Below are positions 28,988-37,899 of a DNA stretch of 64,000 nt, piece after piece. Within the stretch, counting starts at the first letter, position 1, and every line of letters starts with the position of its first letter. The stretch is from Methylophilaceae bacterium (GTDB lineage Bacteria > Pseudomonadota > Gammaproteobacteria > Burkholderiales > Methylophilaceae): the NCBI GenBank assembly GCA_013141125.1, contig JABFRO010000002.1, positions 62,001 to 126,000 of the forward strand. The letters are read 5' to 3'. The position numbers and the translations under genes are program-made. Under the pieces are notes generated by a model. The model saw nothing but the letters and a program-made list of their open reading frames with translations. It did not search any database and was not told the origin of the DNA.

Positions 28988-30054
28988 GTATTCTCAATCG
29001 TTATTTGATCCGGGAAATCACGGCCAGTATCCTGCTAGTAATGCTGGCTTTGCTGGCCATGTTCTCCTTTTTTGATTTTATTGGCGAACTGGAAAACATA
29101 GGTCGGGGCAGTTACGGTATGCGGCAGATGCTGATGATTGTGCTATTAAGCGCGCCCGGTCATGTTTATGAAGTGGCACCAGTAGCGGTCTTAGTCGGCA
29201 CCATGCATGCATTGGGCCAGCTTTCGCGTTATTCTGAATTGATTGTAATGCGCACCAGCGGTGTTTCAATTGTGCGCTTGAGTGGCGTATTGTTGCGCGT
29301 GGGCTTGATGTTTGCCGTGGTGACGTTTTTGGTTGGCGAATTGGTCACTCCATACAGCGAAAAAACGGCGAAGCGACTGCGTATCAAGGCCACAGATTCG
29401 GTAATTGCGCAGGATTTCCGCTCCGGGCTATGGGTCAAAGATGGCAATAGCTTTGTCAATGTGGAAGATGTGTCGCTCAATGCCGGTTTGTTGAATATCC
29501 ATATTTATGAATTTGATTCCGAATTTCGTTTGCGCAACATCACCAATGCCAAAAGCGGAAAATTCGATAAAGAGCAATGGGCACTGCAGGAAGTGGCTCA
29601 AATCAATTTCGAGAAAAACCAAATACGCCGCAAAACCTTTGCCGATGCCAACTGGGATTCGCTGATTCGGCCAGAGCTATTGAATGTATTGCTGGTGCAG
29701 CCGGAAAAAATGTCGGCCTGGAATTTATATACCTATATCCACCATCTGCGTATCAACAAGCAAAAAAGCTCGCGCTACGATATTGCGCTATGGGCAAAAT
29801 TGATCTATCCATTAGCCAATGTAGTAATGGTCTTGTTAGCCTTACCCTTCGGCTTTTTGCAGCAACGCGCCAGCGGAGCCAGTACCAAAATCATGGCGGG
29901 CATGATGCTCGGAATCATCTATCAGGTACTCAACAAGGTATTTGTACACTTGGGTTTGCTTTACGATTGGCCAGCGTTATTCAGCGCTATTACCCCCACC
30001 CTTTTATTTCTGTTGGCCGGTGTGATGATGTTGCGCTGGGTGAATCGGCACTAA
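28984..30054 (+). CDS. lptG: LPS export permease LptG
   Basis: A 356-residue partner of LptF. It starts MSILNRYLIREITASILLVM and carries helices at residues about 12-35 and 55-120, a periplasmic domain, and three C-terminal helices (LIYPLANVVMVLLALPFGFL, then LLFLLAGVMMLRW). The start overlaps the lptF stop as ATGA, so the subunits are translationally coupled. Confidence 0.94.
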   Translation: MSILNRYLIREITASILLVMLALLAMFSFFDFIGELENIGRGSYGMRQMLMIVLLSAPGHVYEVAPVAVLVGTMHALGQLSRYSELIVMRTSGVSIVRLSGVLLRVGLMFAVVTFLVGELVTPYSEKTAKRLRIKATDSVIAQDFRSGLWVKDGNSFVNVEDVSLNAGLLNIHIYEFDSEFRLRNITNAKSGKFDKEQWALQEVAQINFEKNQIRRKTFADANWDSLIRPELLNVLLVQPEKMSAWNLYTYIHHLRINKQKSSRYDIALWAKLIYPLANVVMVLLALPFGFLQQRASGASTKIMAGMMLGIIYQVLNKVFVHLGLLYDWPALFSAITPTLLFLLAGVMMLRWVNRH

Positions 30055-30079
30055 TATGTTTAAGGAAACGCTGATTGCG

Positions 30080-30268
30080 TGTTGACACTCCGACGCAAGT
30101 CGGTATCCATAGTCGGGGTCAGTGGATTCCGACTTGCGCCGGAATGATGGATTTGATTAAAGCTTTTTTAGCCAGAGGAATCTTAACTGAATTGTTGTTC
30201 ATCATTCCGTGTTTGATTGTCGGTGACTGTTTACGACACTGGATTCCGACGCTCAAAGAATGACGGCG
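30080..30268. repeat. Extragenic palindromic repeat cluster
   Basis: The gap after lptG holds inverted copies of a common bacterial intergenic repeat. TCCGACGCAAGTCGGTATCC is inverted against GGATTCCGACTTGCGCCGGA, which follows about 25 nt later, and a further degenerate copy has TGGATTCCGACGCTCAAAGA. A short open frame across it (30075-30263) is an artefact. Confidence 0.6.
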
Positions 30269-30292
30269 ACAGGCCGTTAATGTTTACTCAGG

Positions 30293-30511
30293 CTACGCAG
30301 GGGCTTGCGGGCGGCTGCTCTGTTGTTCGCCGAGTTCACTCAAGAGCTGTGCTATATCCCATTCGCAGCCGCCGCAGCCTGAAATGGCACCCGTCCATCT
30401 GGATATGGCATCCATATCCAACCCTTGCTCAAACAGGCTTTGAATCTTGCTTCGTGTTGTGCCGCTGCAAGGGCATATGATTTCATCGTCTGGGTTGACA
30501 TTTTTGTACAT
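30293..30511 (-). CDS. BFD-like [2Fe-2S] ferredoxin
   Basis: A 72-residue protein with the four cysteines of the BFD-type [2Fe-2S] domain: CPC in EIICPCSGTTRSKIQ and CGGC in GAISGCGGCEWDIAQLL. Bacterioferritin-associated ferredoxin (Bfd) reduces iron in bacterioferritin; similar domains occur in other redox proteins. No bacterioferritin is adjacent. The nearby nitric-oxide genes suggest a possible link to iron release or cluster repair, which is inference. Confidence 0.75.
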   Translation of the reverse strand: MYKNVNPDDEIICPCSGTTRSKIQSLFEQGLDMDAISRWTGAISGCGGCEWDIAQLLSELGEQQSSRPQAPA

Positions 30512-30691
30512 GGATGGAATTGTAACATTCTGAATTTTTCAGATACGTAGATGTTTAAAAATTCAATTTTAACAGCCGGTTGTCTACTGTTATTGCTTAA
30601 GCATGGCATTGCACTAAGCGCCCCAGCAGGGTTTGCCAAAAGAACTACCGCTGCTTTACGCGCAAAGGATGTGCAATATTTTCCATTAGGT

Positions 30692-31324
30692 TTATTCTGG
30701 CATTGAAGCAATATTGAACCGGCAAGCACAATCCTTTTTTGCCATACAAGCGGTTTGTTGAATGGGTTTATTGAGCAGCGTTGAAATCAGGGCTTGATCG
30801 AACTGGCAGATTTCAGGGTGTTTTTGTGCCAAGTCATGATAAACACAATTCACGGCTTTGATACATTGCTGGTCATCTAGTTGTTCCAGTTGGGCTTGAT
30901 AGCCCAAACTTTGCATCAGCTCAACCAATGCCGCCAGTTTTTGGGCTGGCTCTTTATGGCCGAATTGCGGCGCGAGTGAATCGGCCAGCTTAACTCCCAG
31001 ATTCCACATCTTTTGTTGCAGTGCTTCTGTACTCAACTCACTGGCAAATTCACTTAAAAGCAGATTGCAAAACCAGGCATATTGCTTGGGGAAATGGTTA
31101 ACGCCTTGTTCGGTCAAGGTGTAACTGCGCGCCGGACGACCGCCAGTGCTACTTAATGCCGCCTCTTGCACCAGCTGCTGTTTTTCCAACGTGACCAAAT
31201 GCTGGTTAACCGCATTTCTGGATATTTCCAGTTGGGCGGCTATTTCGTCAATACTCATGCCAGCTTCAGCATTGAGTAATAACGTCAAAATCTGTTCTTG
31301 TCGCGAGCTGGTTTGCATCATCAT
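30692..31324 (-). CDS. Cysteine-rich HTH transcriptional regulator (SufR-like)
   Basis: About 210 residues. The N-terminal winged helix (RQEQILTLLLNAEAGMSIDEI, then AAQLEISRNAVNQHLVTLEK) is followed by the wing GGRPARSYTLTEQG. The C-terminal half has cysteines placed as in iron-sulfur regulators of the SufR type: NCVYHDL, EICQFD, ACMAKKDCACRF. Such clusters sense O2, NO or iron status. It is divergent from truncated haemoglobin, so it probably represses or activates the NO-related genes. The start among three consecutive ATGs (31324-31316) is uncertain; the frame is open to 31489. Confidence 0.75.
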   Translation of the reverse strand: MMMQTSSRQEQILTLLLNAEAGMSIDEIAAQLEISRNAVNQHLVTLEKQQLVQEAALSSTGGRPARSYTLTEQGVNHFPKQYAWFCNLLLSEFASELSTEALQQKMWNLGVKLADSLAPQFGHKEPAQKLAALVELMQSLGYQAQLEQLDDQQCIKAVNCVYHDLAQKHPEICQFDQALISTLLNKPIQQTACMAKKDCACRFNIASMPE

Positions 31325-31408
31325 TGTACCTAAGAGTTGTATTGCTACGGCCTGACAGCCACCCTTGTTCAAATAAAGCATAACACAGCCACGCGCCTTA
31401 AATACAAG

Positions 31409-31468
31409 ATAAATCATATAAATAACTTTTATAATAAATATATTGTGAAAGTGATTTATATGATTTAT
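31409..31468. promoter_or_regulatory. Perfect 15-bp inverted repeat, probable operator
   Basis: ATAAATCATATAAAT (31409-31423) and its exact inverse ATTTATATGATTTAT (31454-31468) flank a 30-nt AT-rich spacer in the divergent region between the regulator and the truncated haemoglobin gene. The placement suggests two operator half-sites for the neighbouring regulator that overlap both promoters. Confidence 0.6.
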
Positions 31469-31526
31469 TCTATGCCGGAGTTCAAGCACTCAAATCCAGC
31501 ATTTTTAATCTTAAGGAAGCAAAATC

Positions 31527-31907
31527 ATGAGCGAAACCAGCACAACACTTTATGAACAATTAGGCGGCGAAGTGGCTGTGAATGCGGCTATCGACATTTT
31601 TTACCGCAAGGTTTTAAGTGATTCCAGAATCAGTTACTTTTTTGACAATGTGGATATGGAAAAACAGGCTGCCAAACAAAAAGCCTTTTTAACCATGGCC
31701 TTTGGCGGCCCCAATAATTACAGCGGTGCCGATATGCGTCAAGCACATGCACATTTGGTGCAAAAGCTTGGGCTGACAGATGTGCATTTTGATGCGGTAT
31801 TGGAACATTTGAGCACCACTTTGCAAGAGCTGAATGCACCACAAAATCTCATCAATCAAGTAACGACAATTGCGGAAAGTACGCGTAACGATGTGCTAGG
31901 CAAATAA
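31527..31907 (+). CDS. Group I truncated haemoglobin
   Basis: A 126-residue globin of the TrHbN type: TLYEQLGGEVAVNAAIDIFY with the distal B10 tyrosine, FLTMAFGGPNNYSGADMRQAH with the proximal histidine in the MRQAHAHL segment, and a C-terminal helix. TrHbN proteins bind O2 and NO and can oxidise NO to nitrate when given a reductase. AAGGAAGC precedes the ATG. A ferredoxin/flavin reductase follows after 44 nt, which supports an NO-dioxygenase role. Confidence 0.88.
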   Translation: MSETSTTLYEQLGGEVAVNAAIDIFYRKVLSDSRISYFFDNVDMEKQAAKQKAFLTMAFGGPNNYSGADMRQAHAHLVQKLGLTDVHFDAVLEHLSTTLQELNAPQNLINQVTTIAESTRNDVLGK

Positions 31908-31951
31908 GAGTTGGCAAAATAAGCATTAGCAATACAAAGGGAAATTTAGGA

Positions 31952-32938
31952 ATGTCGTTGAAAAAAATCACTTTGGATCATCATGAAGTCGTGTGTCAGC
32001 AGGGTGAAACGGTACTGGATGCCTTGCTGCGTGAAAACATCGACATTCCTTACAGCTGCAAGCAAGGTGCCTGCCAAAGCTGTATGTTGCGCTGCTTGCA
32101 AGGTACGCCGCCTGTAGCCGCACAAAACGGTTTAAAAGATGTGCTGCGTCAGCAGAATCATTTTCTGGCTTGTTTGTGTTATCCGCAACAGGAAATGGTC
32201 ATCAGCCTCAGCCCGCATGCGGATTTCTTTACCGAAGCCACCGTCATCGATAAACAACGGCTTAATGCTGAAACCCTGTTGTTAACCTTGCACACCAAAG
32301 AGGCGCTGGATTATTTTGCCGGGCAGTTTGTTAATTTAAAACGTGCCGATGGTTTGATGCGCAGTTATTCCATCGCCAACAACCGTGTTCACGCCAATAC
32401 CTTAACTTTTCATATCCGCAGGCTGGGGGGCGGACGCTTTAGCGAATGGGCGCATCAAGAGCTAAAAATTGGCGACACGCTGGCGGTATCTAATCCGCAA
32501 GGGCTTTGTTATTATCTGCCGAACAACAAAGAACAAAACATGTTGCTGGTTGGCACTGGCAGTGGGTTGGCACCTCTGGCGGGAATTGTTAGCGAGGCCT
32601 TGCATCACGGCCATCATGGCACGATACATCTATTTCACGGCAGCCGTGAAATGGATGGTCTTTACTGGGTGGAGGAAATGCAGCAACTTGCCCGGCAATA
32701 TCCCAATTTTCACTACACACCCTGCGTATCACGCGGCGATGCTGCCGTCGGGGTAGCACTAGGCCGTGCCAATGAGGTGGCAATGTCAATCTTGCCCAAT
32801 TTGAAAGGTTGGCGCATTTATCTATGCGGTCATCCAGATATGGTCAATCAAACCAAAAGACAAGTCTATTTGCAAGGCGCAAACCTGCAGGATATTTATG
32901 CCGATGCGTTTCATGTGGCTTCAGCGACGCTGGATTGA
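31952..32938 (+). CDS. Ferredoxin-linked flavin oxidoreductase
   Basis: A 328-residue fusion. The N-terminal plant-type [2Fe-2S] domain has C-x4-C-x2-C in YSCKQGACQSCMLRC and a fourth cysteine in HFLACLCYP. An FAD domain follows (RSYSIANN), then an NAD-binding domain (LLVGTGSGLAPLAGI; YLCGHPDMV). It resembles the reductase components of aromatic-ring oxygenases and methane monooxygenase. Directly after truncated haemoglobin it is probably the electron donor for that globin; no oxygenase subunit is present. Confidence 0.85.
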   Translation: MSLKKITLDHHEVVCQQGETVLDALLRENIDIPYSCKQGACQSCMLRCLQGTPPVAAQNGLKDVLRQQNHFLACLCYPQQEMVISLSPHADFFTEATVIDKQRLNAETLLLTLHTKEALDYFAGQFVNLKRADGLMRSYSIANNRVHANTLTFHIRRLGGGRFSEWAHQELKIGDTLAVSNPQGLCYYLPNNKEQNMLLVGTGSGLAPLAGIVSEALHHGHHGTIHLFHGSREMDGLYWVEEMQQLARQYPNFHYTPCVSRGDAAVGVALGRANEVAMSILPNLKGWRIYLCGHPDMVNQTKRQVYLQGANLQDIYADAFHVASATLD

Positions 32939-33004
32939 ACTTCAGTTTTTCACTAAACCAGAAGGCGCAAATTTGCATTACTCACCATTGTTCTTTAAAC
33001 CGCT

Positions 33005-33718
33005 ATGAACCTAATTAAACGCTTATTCTCAACGCTAGCCGGCCATCAGCTTATTCGCACCTCATGGCGTGAAATGTTTTTTTCGTCGCTGGGGGCGTTT
33101 GCGACGATTCTGGTTTTAGTGGTTTTGGTACGTTATTTCTCTTTTGGCATGGTGTTTTCGTTGCCGATATTAGCCTCTATGGGGGCATCGGCTTTTTTGT
33201 TATTTGTAGTGCCGCATAGCCCGATGGCGCAGCCTTGGCCGGTGATTGGCGGACACTTGCTGGCGGCTGTCATCGGTGTGGCTTGTGCGCAATGGATAGC
33301 CAATCCGGCACTGGCTACGGCCATGGCGGTGGGTCTATCCATCTTTGCCATGCATGGCCTTAACTGCCTGCATCCGCCCAGCTCGGCGACCGCCATGTTT
33401 GCCGTTCTCGGCGGCGCGGAGGTTCATAGTCTGGGCTGGCAATTTTGTTATGAGGTAGTATTCATCAATGCCGCTATCATTCTGCTGCTGGCTTTTGTCA
33501 TCAACAATCTTATCCCCGGCAGGCGTTATCCGCTCTATCACTCGCATCTTGCCGAGCGTACCCAAATCCAACCATCGCCGCCAGCCGCTACAGCCAAATT
33601 AACCGAAACAGATTTTCAATGGGCGCTGGGACAAATGGATGGACTGGTTGATGTCAGCGTGGAAGATTTGGTTGATCTGGTTAAATTGGCTACGAAACAT
33701 GCGCAGAGCCATAAATAA
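33005..33718 (+). CDS. HPP-family membrane protein
   Basis: A 237-residue protein with four or five membrane helices and the HPP signature in GLNCLHPPSSATAMFAVLGG. HPP-domain proteins in cyanobacteria and plants have been linked to nitrite transport; bacterial ones are mostly uncharacterised. The last 60 residues are soluble and acidic. It sits between the globin/reductase pair and nnrS on the same strand, so a role in handling nitrite or nitrate from NO detoxification is plausible. Confidence 0.82.
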   Translation: MNLIKRLFSTLAGHQLIRTSWREMFFSSLGAFATILVLVVLVRYFSFGMVFSLPILASMGASAFLLFVVPHSPMAQPWPVIGGHLLAAVIGVACAQWIANPALATAMAVGLSIFAMHGLNCLHPPSSATAMFAVLGGAEVHSLGWQFCYEVVFINAAIILLLAFVINNLIPGRRYPLYHSHLAERTQIQPSPPAATAKLTETDFQWALGQMDGLVDVSVEDLVDLVKLATKHAQSHK

Positions 33719-33741
33719 AACTTGGGGCAAAGAAAACACAA

Positions 33742-34959
33742 ATGAATTTTATGAAACGCTGGAATACGTTTTCCGCCGCACCGCACCGGATGTTTTTCTT
33801 GGCCGGTGCCGTGCAGTCAATTTTGACTTTAAGCTGGTGGTTGTTGGATTTGGGCGGACGCTACGGCGGCTGGATTACGCCGATTAAGTGGACGATTTCA
33901 GCACTGGATGCCCATGCTTTGCTGATGATTTACGGCTTCTTCCCCTTCTTTATTTTCGGTTTTTTAATGACGACTTATCCGCGCTGGATGAATGGCGAGG
34001 AAGTCGAGCGGCGTGCCTATGTGACGGCTTTTTTATTGCTGGCTACTGGCAGCTTGCTGTTTTATGCCGGTTTGGTTTTTGGTGTCGCGCTATTAATCGT
34101 GGCGCTGCTCGTTTATCTGGCGGGATGGGGCATGGGGCTCTATGCCTTGCTGCGCGTTTATTTGCGCGCCAAACACCCGGATAAACGCCATGCGACTATT
34201 ACTTCCATCATGCTGACACTAGGCTGGCTGCTGCTTGCCGGATTATTGCTGAATGCCGCGCCCTTGATTGCGCTGGCAAAAGTGGGTGGTATTTGGCTGC
34301 TTCTGCTGCCGGTATTCTTTGCCGTCAGCCATCGCATGATTCCCTTTTTCTCCGCCAACGTCATTGCCAATTACCAAGTTGTGCGTCCGGCTTGGGCTTT
34401 ATTGTTGATGCCGCTGGGAGGCTTATTACATGCGGTTTTGGAGTTGTCCGGGCAAGTGCCATACACATGGCTGGTGGATTTGCCGATGGCAGCAAGCGCG
34501 ATTTATTTGTCGTATGCCTGGCGGCTGCGTGCCAGCCTGATCTCGCCTATTCTGGCAATGCTGCATATCGGCTTCGCCTGGTTGGGGATAGCCTTGCTGC
34601 TGTTTAGCGCACAAAGCCTGACTTTGGCTGTTACCGGTCAACTCATCCTCGCCAAAGCGCCGCACCATGCCTTGGTCATCGGCTACTTCAGCTCCATGCT
34701 GCTGGCCATGGTAACGCGGGTGACGCTGGGGCATTCCGGCAAGCCCCTGGTCGCAAACAGTTTGATTTGGCGCATGTTTCTGCTTTTTCAAACGGTTGTC
34801 GTACTGCGCATTATCTCTGAACTCCCCGGCTTGGCATTCACACTGCGCAGCCAACTTTATCTGTGCGCCGCCGTAGTTTGGCTGCTGTGCTTTGGTGTTT
34901 GGTTTTACAAATTTGCGCCTATTTATTGGCAGCCAAGAGCCGACGGACACGCGGGTTAA
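33742..34959 (+). CDS. nnrS: NnrS family protein
   Basis: A 405-residue, 12-helix heme- and copper-containing membrane protein family. Motifs visible: HRMFFLAGAVQSILTL, MIYGFFPFFIFGFLMTTYPRW, FAVSHRMIPFFSANVI and HHALVIGYFSSMLLAMVTRV with conserved histidines. NnrS protects cells against nitrosative stress, reducing formation of iron-NO complexes. It follows the HPP gene after 23 nt and completes the cluster. Confidence 0.9.
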   Translation: MNFMKRWNTFSAAPHRMFFLAGAVQSILTLSWWLLDLGGRYGGWITPIKWTISALDAHALLMIYGFFPFFIFGFLMTTYPRWMNGEEVERRAYVTAFLLLATGSLLFYAGLVFGVALLIVALLVYLAGWGMGLYALLRVYLRAKHPDKRHATITSIMLTLGWLLLAGLLLNAAPLIALAKVGGIWLLLLPVFFAVSHRMIPFFSANVIANYQVVRPAWALLLMPLGGLLHAVLELSGQVPYTWLVDLPMAASAIYLSYAWRLRASLISPILAMLHIGFAWLGIALLLFSAQSLTLAVTGQLILAKAPHHALVIGYFSSMLLAMVTRVTLGHSGKPLVANSLIWRMFLLFQTVVVLRIISELPGLAFTLRSQLYLCAAVVWLLCFGVWFYKFAPIYWQPRADGHAG

Positions 34960-35014
34960 TTGCTGCGACGGTCTGTTGAGCCAACCTTCTCCACCTGTTT
35001 ATGATTGAATCAAT

Positions 35015-36475
35015 ATGCTGCGTTCCTGGAGCCTGAAAATGGATTTCAGCAAGACTTCCGGTCTTGCCGTTTATCTGCAAATCACGCAAAAAATTATCGC
35101 TGAAATTCAACTGGGGCGCTTGCCGCCATCCACCATGATGCCCGGCAGCCGGGAGTTGGCCGATAGTTTAAAAGTCAACCGAAAAACCATCGTGCAAGCC
35201 TATGACGAACTGGTGGCACAAGGCTGGCTGTCTACCCAAAGTCGCCGGGGTACTTTTGTGTCGGCCAATTTACCCAGCTCCAACCAGGTCGTGGCTAGTT
35301 TACGCCAGCCAACATTGGCTTACACGCCATCTGCCGCGATAGAAGCCACCACCGCATGGGAAAATATCATTGAATTCAATGACGGCATTCCCGACACCCG
35401 GCTGATTCCGTTTGAAGTGTTGTCGCGCGCTTTTCGTCATGCGCTGGTGGTGTCGGCAAGAGCCAATCGCCTCGGCTATGACGACTCCAAAGGCACGCTG
35501 GCGTTGCGCAAATCCATAGCCGCCATGCTCAATATGGAGCGCGGCTTGCATGTGGGCATTGATAACATCTGCATGGTGCGCGGCAGCCAGATGGGTATTT
35601 TTCTGGCCGCGCGCATGCTGACGCGCGCCAATGATTGCGTGGTTTTTGAACATCTAACCTATCCCCCGGCACGCGAAGCATTTGCCTCCTGCGGAGCCAA
35701 GGTGTTGAGTGTGGGGCAGGATGAATGCGGTATCAAGGTGGATGAGCTGGAGCAATTATGCCAACAGCAAACCATACGCGCCGTGTATGTCACCCCGCAT
35801 CATCAGTTCCCCACCACGGTGATGATGACCGCAGAGCGCAGGCTCAAGCTGTTAATGCTGGCGCAACAATATAATTTTTACATTGTGGAAGATGATTATG
35901 ACCACGAGTTTCATTTTTTACATCATCCGGTGTTTCCATTGGCCAGCACAGATCGCGCCGAGCGCGTCATTTATGTAGGCTCCCTCTCCAAAGTGCTGGC
36001 ACCCGGCTTGCGCATTGGTTATCTGGTGGCATCCCCTGCGTTTATTAGGTGCTGTGCCGCCGACATCATGCTGATAGACCGCCAAGGCAATTCGGTCACC
36101 GAGCTGGCTGTTGCCGAATTGATGGATAGCGGAGAAATCAAGCGTCACATCCGCAGAACCTTCAAAATTTATAACGACCGGCGCAGCAAGCTGGAACTAT
36201 TGATTCATCACGAGCTGGATGCGCTGGTGGATTTTGCATTGCCGCCCGGCGGCCTGGCCTTTTGGCTACGCCTCAAACAACCCATGACGATCAATCATCT
36301 GACAAAACGCGCCCATACGCAAAAAGTACGCATCCTGCCCGGATCGCTCTTTGCCGATGCCAGCGGTACTGCGCAAGCCATCAGACTGGGCTTTGCCAGC
36401 CTGAATGATGCAGAGCTGGTGGAAGGGGTGCTGCGTCTTAAACGCGCTTTATACACCCACGGTGAAACCAGCTAA
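35015..36475 (+). CDS. MocR-type GntR/aminotransferase-like regulator
   Basis: A 486-residue protein. The N-terminal GntR winged helix (YLQITQKIIAEIQLGRLPPS, then RELADSLKVNRKTIVQAYDE) is joined to a fold-type-I aminotransferase domain (GYDDSKGTLALRKSIAAML, IVEDDYDHEF, and the PLP lysine in GSLSKVLAPGLRIGY). MocR/PdxR/GabR proteins use PLP or amino acids as effectors. No metabolic partner is adjacent, so the target is unknown. The start at 35015 gives the usual MLRSWSL. Confidence 0.9.
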   Translation: MLRSWSLKMDFSKTSGLAVYLQITQKIIAEIQLGRLPPSTMMPGSRELADSLKVNRKTIVQAYDELVAQGWLSTQSRRGTFVSANLPSSNQVVASLRQPTLAYTPSAAIEATTAWENIIEFNDGIPDTRLIPFEVLSRAFRHALVVSARANRLGYDDSKGTLALRKSIAAMLNMERGLHVGIDNICMVRGSQMGIFLAARMLTRANDCVVFEHLTYPPAREAFASCGAKVLSVGQDECGIKVDELEQLCQQQTIRAVYVTPHHQFPTTVMMTAERRLKLLMLAQQYNFYIVEDDYDHEFHFLHHPVFPLASTDRAERVIYVGSLSKVLAPGLRIGYLVASPAFIRCCAADIMLIDRQGNSVTELAVAELMDSGEIKRHIRRTFKIYNDRRSKLELLIHHELDALVDFALPPGGLAFWLRLKQPMTINHLTKRAHTQKVRILPGSLFADASGTAQAIRLGFASLNDAELVEGVLRLKRALYTHGETS

Positions 36476-36633
36476 TGATTAGGCTTAAAGCTTTCATCAA
36501 TGGCCGCTTTGCAGACATAGCGGACAGTCGTGTTTAGTTATGTCGCTTTGGAAATTGTACGCCGCAGTTATGGAGGTGGCTATGTTTCCAAATGAAAGTC
36601 TTTAATGGATAACCGTGTGCTGACGATTGCAAC

Positions 36634-36650
36634 ATGCGCCAATGGCGTAT
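36634..36650. promoter_or_regulatory. Small dyad upstream of the toxin-antitoxin pair
   Basis: ATGCGCC-AAT-GGCGTAT is a nearly perfect 7-bp dyad 12 bp before the presumed toxin start. It may be the autoregulatory operator. The same bases could be read as coding if the toxin starts upstream. Confidence 0.35.
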
Positions 36651-36662
36651 ATTATTGTGCAA

Positions 36663-36974
36663 ATGGAATTCATCGAAACCCCAACCTTCACCCGCATGGT
36701 CATGGCTCTACTTGCCGATGATGAATACCGGGGGCTGCAAAACGTACTGATGGAAGATCCTGAACGTGGTGACCTCGTCAAAGGTGGTGGTGGCATTCGC
36801 AAAATGCGCCATGCAGCACAAGGACGCGGCAAAAGTGGAGGGGTTCGAGTGATCTATTATTGGATCAAGGACAACCACCAAATATACCTGTTGGTCGTGT
36901 ACCCAAAGTCAAAAAAGGACAACTTGACCGACAAGGAAACGGCCATCCTGCATGAATTTGTAAAGGAGCTATGA
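36663..36974 (+). CDS. RelE/HigB-like toxin
   Basis: A 103-residue RelE-superfamily protein (MEFIETPTFTRMVMALLADD; GGIRKMRHAAQGRGKSGGVR; VIYYWIKDNHQIYLLVVYPK). The basic core and C-terminal strand are those of ribosome-dependent mRNA interferases. The frame is open from 36627; ATG 36663 starts the conserved part, although no Shine-Dalgarno is clear. The toxin precedes the antitoxin, as in higBA, with a 4-nt overlap. Confidence 0.82.
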   Translation: MEFIETPTFTRMVMALLADDEYRGLQNVLMEDPERGDLVKGGGGIRKMRHAAQGRGKSGGVRVIYYWIKDNHQIYLLVVYPKSKKDNLTDKETAILHEFVKEL

Positions 36975-37267
36975 ACATGGAAAACACACTTTTTGATGAT
37001 CTGCTACAAAGCCTGAAAGAAGCCAAGGCTATCGCCAAAGGCGAAGCCAAGGCATCACGCCGCTTTGAACTTGAACCCACCGATGTAAAAGCCGTGCGTG
37101 AACAAATCGGTCTTTCACAAAGCGAATTTGCCAGCCTGATGCGCGTTAGCATCAAGACGCTGCAAAACTGGGAGCAACACCGCCGCAACCCGACCGGACC
37201 CGCTGCCGCTTTACTCAAAATTGTATCGACAGCACCGGATGTTGTGCTTAAATCTTTGCATGTTTGA
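36971..37267 (+). CDS. HigA/NadS-like XRE antitoxin
   Basis: A 98-residue protein with a C-terminal helix-turn-helix (VREQIGLSQSEFASLMRVSI, then KTLQNWEQHRRNPTGPAAAL). It neutralises the preceding toxin and probably represses the operon. The start overlaps the toxin stop as ATGA. The N-terminal helical part carries LLQSLKEAKAIAKGE. Confidence 0.85.
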   Translation: MNMENTLFDDLLQSLKEAKAIAKGEAKASRRFELEPTDVKAVREQIGLSQSEFASLMRVSIKTLQNWEQHRRNPTGPAAALLKIVSTAPDVVLKSLHV

Positions 37268-37402
37268 CAGAGAGCTGAGAATATAATCGTGTCTGACCCT
37301 CGAGGCACTCTTTTCCATATATCAATATAGAGACGCGCCAGACATTAACTCACAGAAAACAAAAGGGAAAACGATGGGTTGTCACAGAATTGTCATTATT
37401 GA

Positions 37403-37426
37403 TATAGAGACGCACGCGTCTCTATA
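37403..37426. repeat. Palindrome with upstream half copy
   Basis: TATAGAGACG-CACG-CGTCTCTATA is a perfect 10-bp hairpin. A half copy, ATCAATATAGAGACGCG, lies at 37321-37337. It sits between the toxin-antitoxin pair and the lipoprotein gene; it could be a terminator stem without a T-run or the remnant of a small repeat. Confidence 0.45.
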
Positions 37427-37479
37427 ATTACTGTTGGGCATTTCGTTCATCGATAGTTCGCATCACTTATGGGAGGAAA

Positions 37480-37899
37480 ATGAAAGCTATATTGAATCTG
37501 GCAACAGTAGTGTTGCTGTTGGCAGGATGTGCAACTGTTGGTAAAGAAATTACTCAAGACCAACTGACAAGTTTCAAGAAAGGTGAAACTACGATCGAAG
37601 AGGTCGTTGCCAAGCTTGGCACTCCGACATCAAGCAGTGTTACTGCTACGGGTCAACGCACCATCTCGTATGTTTTTGCGCATGCGCAGGCACGTCCGGC
37701 AAGCTTTATCCCCATTATTGGCCCTCTGGTTGGCGGCACCGATTCTCGTTCAAGCATGGTTTTCTTCATGTTCGGGAATGATGGGAAATTGGAAAATTAC
37801 ACCTCATCACAGTCGCAATTTGGATCAGGTACAGGCTTTGCTGCTGGTCAATACCAGCAGCCCAACGTCGATCAACCACAAGAAGCACCCGTAAAGTAA
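37480..37899 (+). CDS. Lipoprotein with SmpA/OmlA-like (BamE-like) fold
   Basis: A 139-residue lipoprotein with lipobox LLLAGC (Cys at residue 18). The segment FKKGETTIEEVVAKLGTPTS resembles the BamE/SmpA start of the small alpha-beta domain, followed by ISYVFAHAQARPASF and a Gly/Gln-rich tail. AGGAAA precedes the ATG. Its function is unknown. It follows the toxin-antitoxin pair and may be part of the same acquired block. Confidence 0.72.
   Translation: MKAILNLATVVLLLAGCATVGKEITQDQLTSFKKGETTIEEVVAKLGTPTSSSVTATGQRTISYVFAHAQARPASFIPIIGPLVGGTDSRSSMVFFMFGNDGKLENYTSSQSQFGSGTGFAAGQYQQPNVDQPQEAPVK

Noticed and set aside
30075-30480. Two small ORFs after lptG
   Set aside because: They cover the palindromic repeat and the BFD-like gene on the other strand and do not look like proteins.
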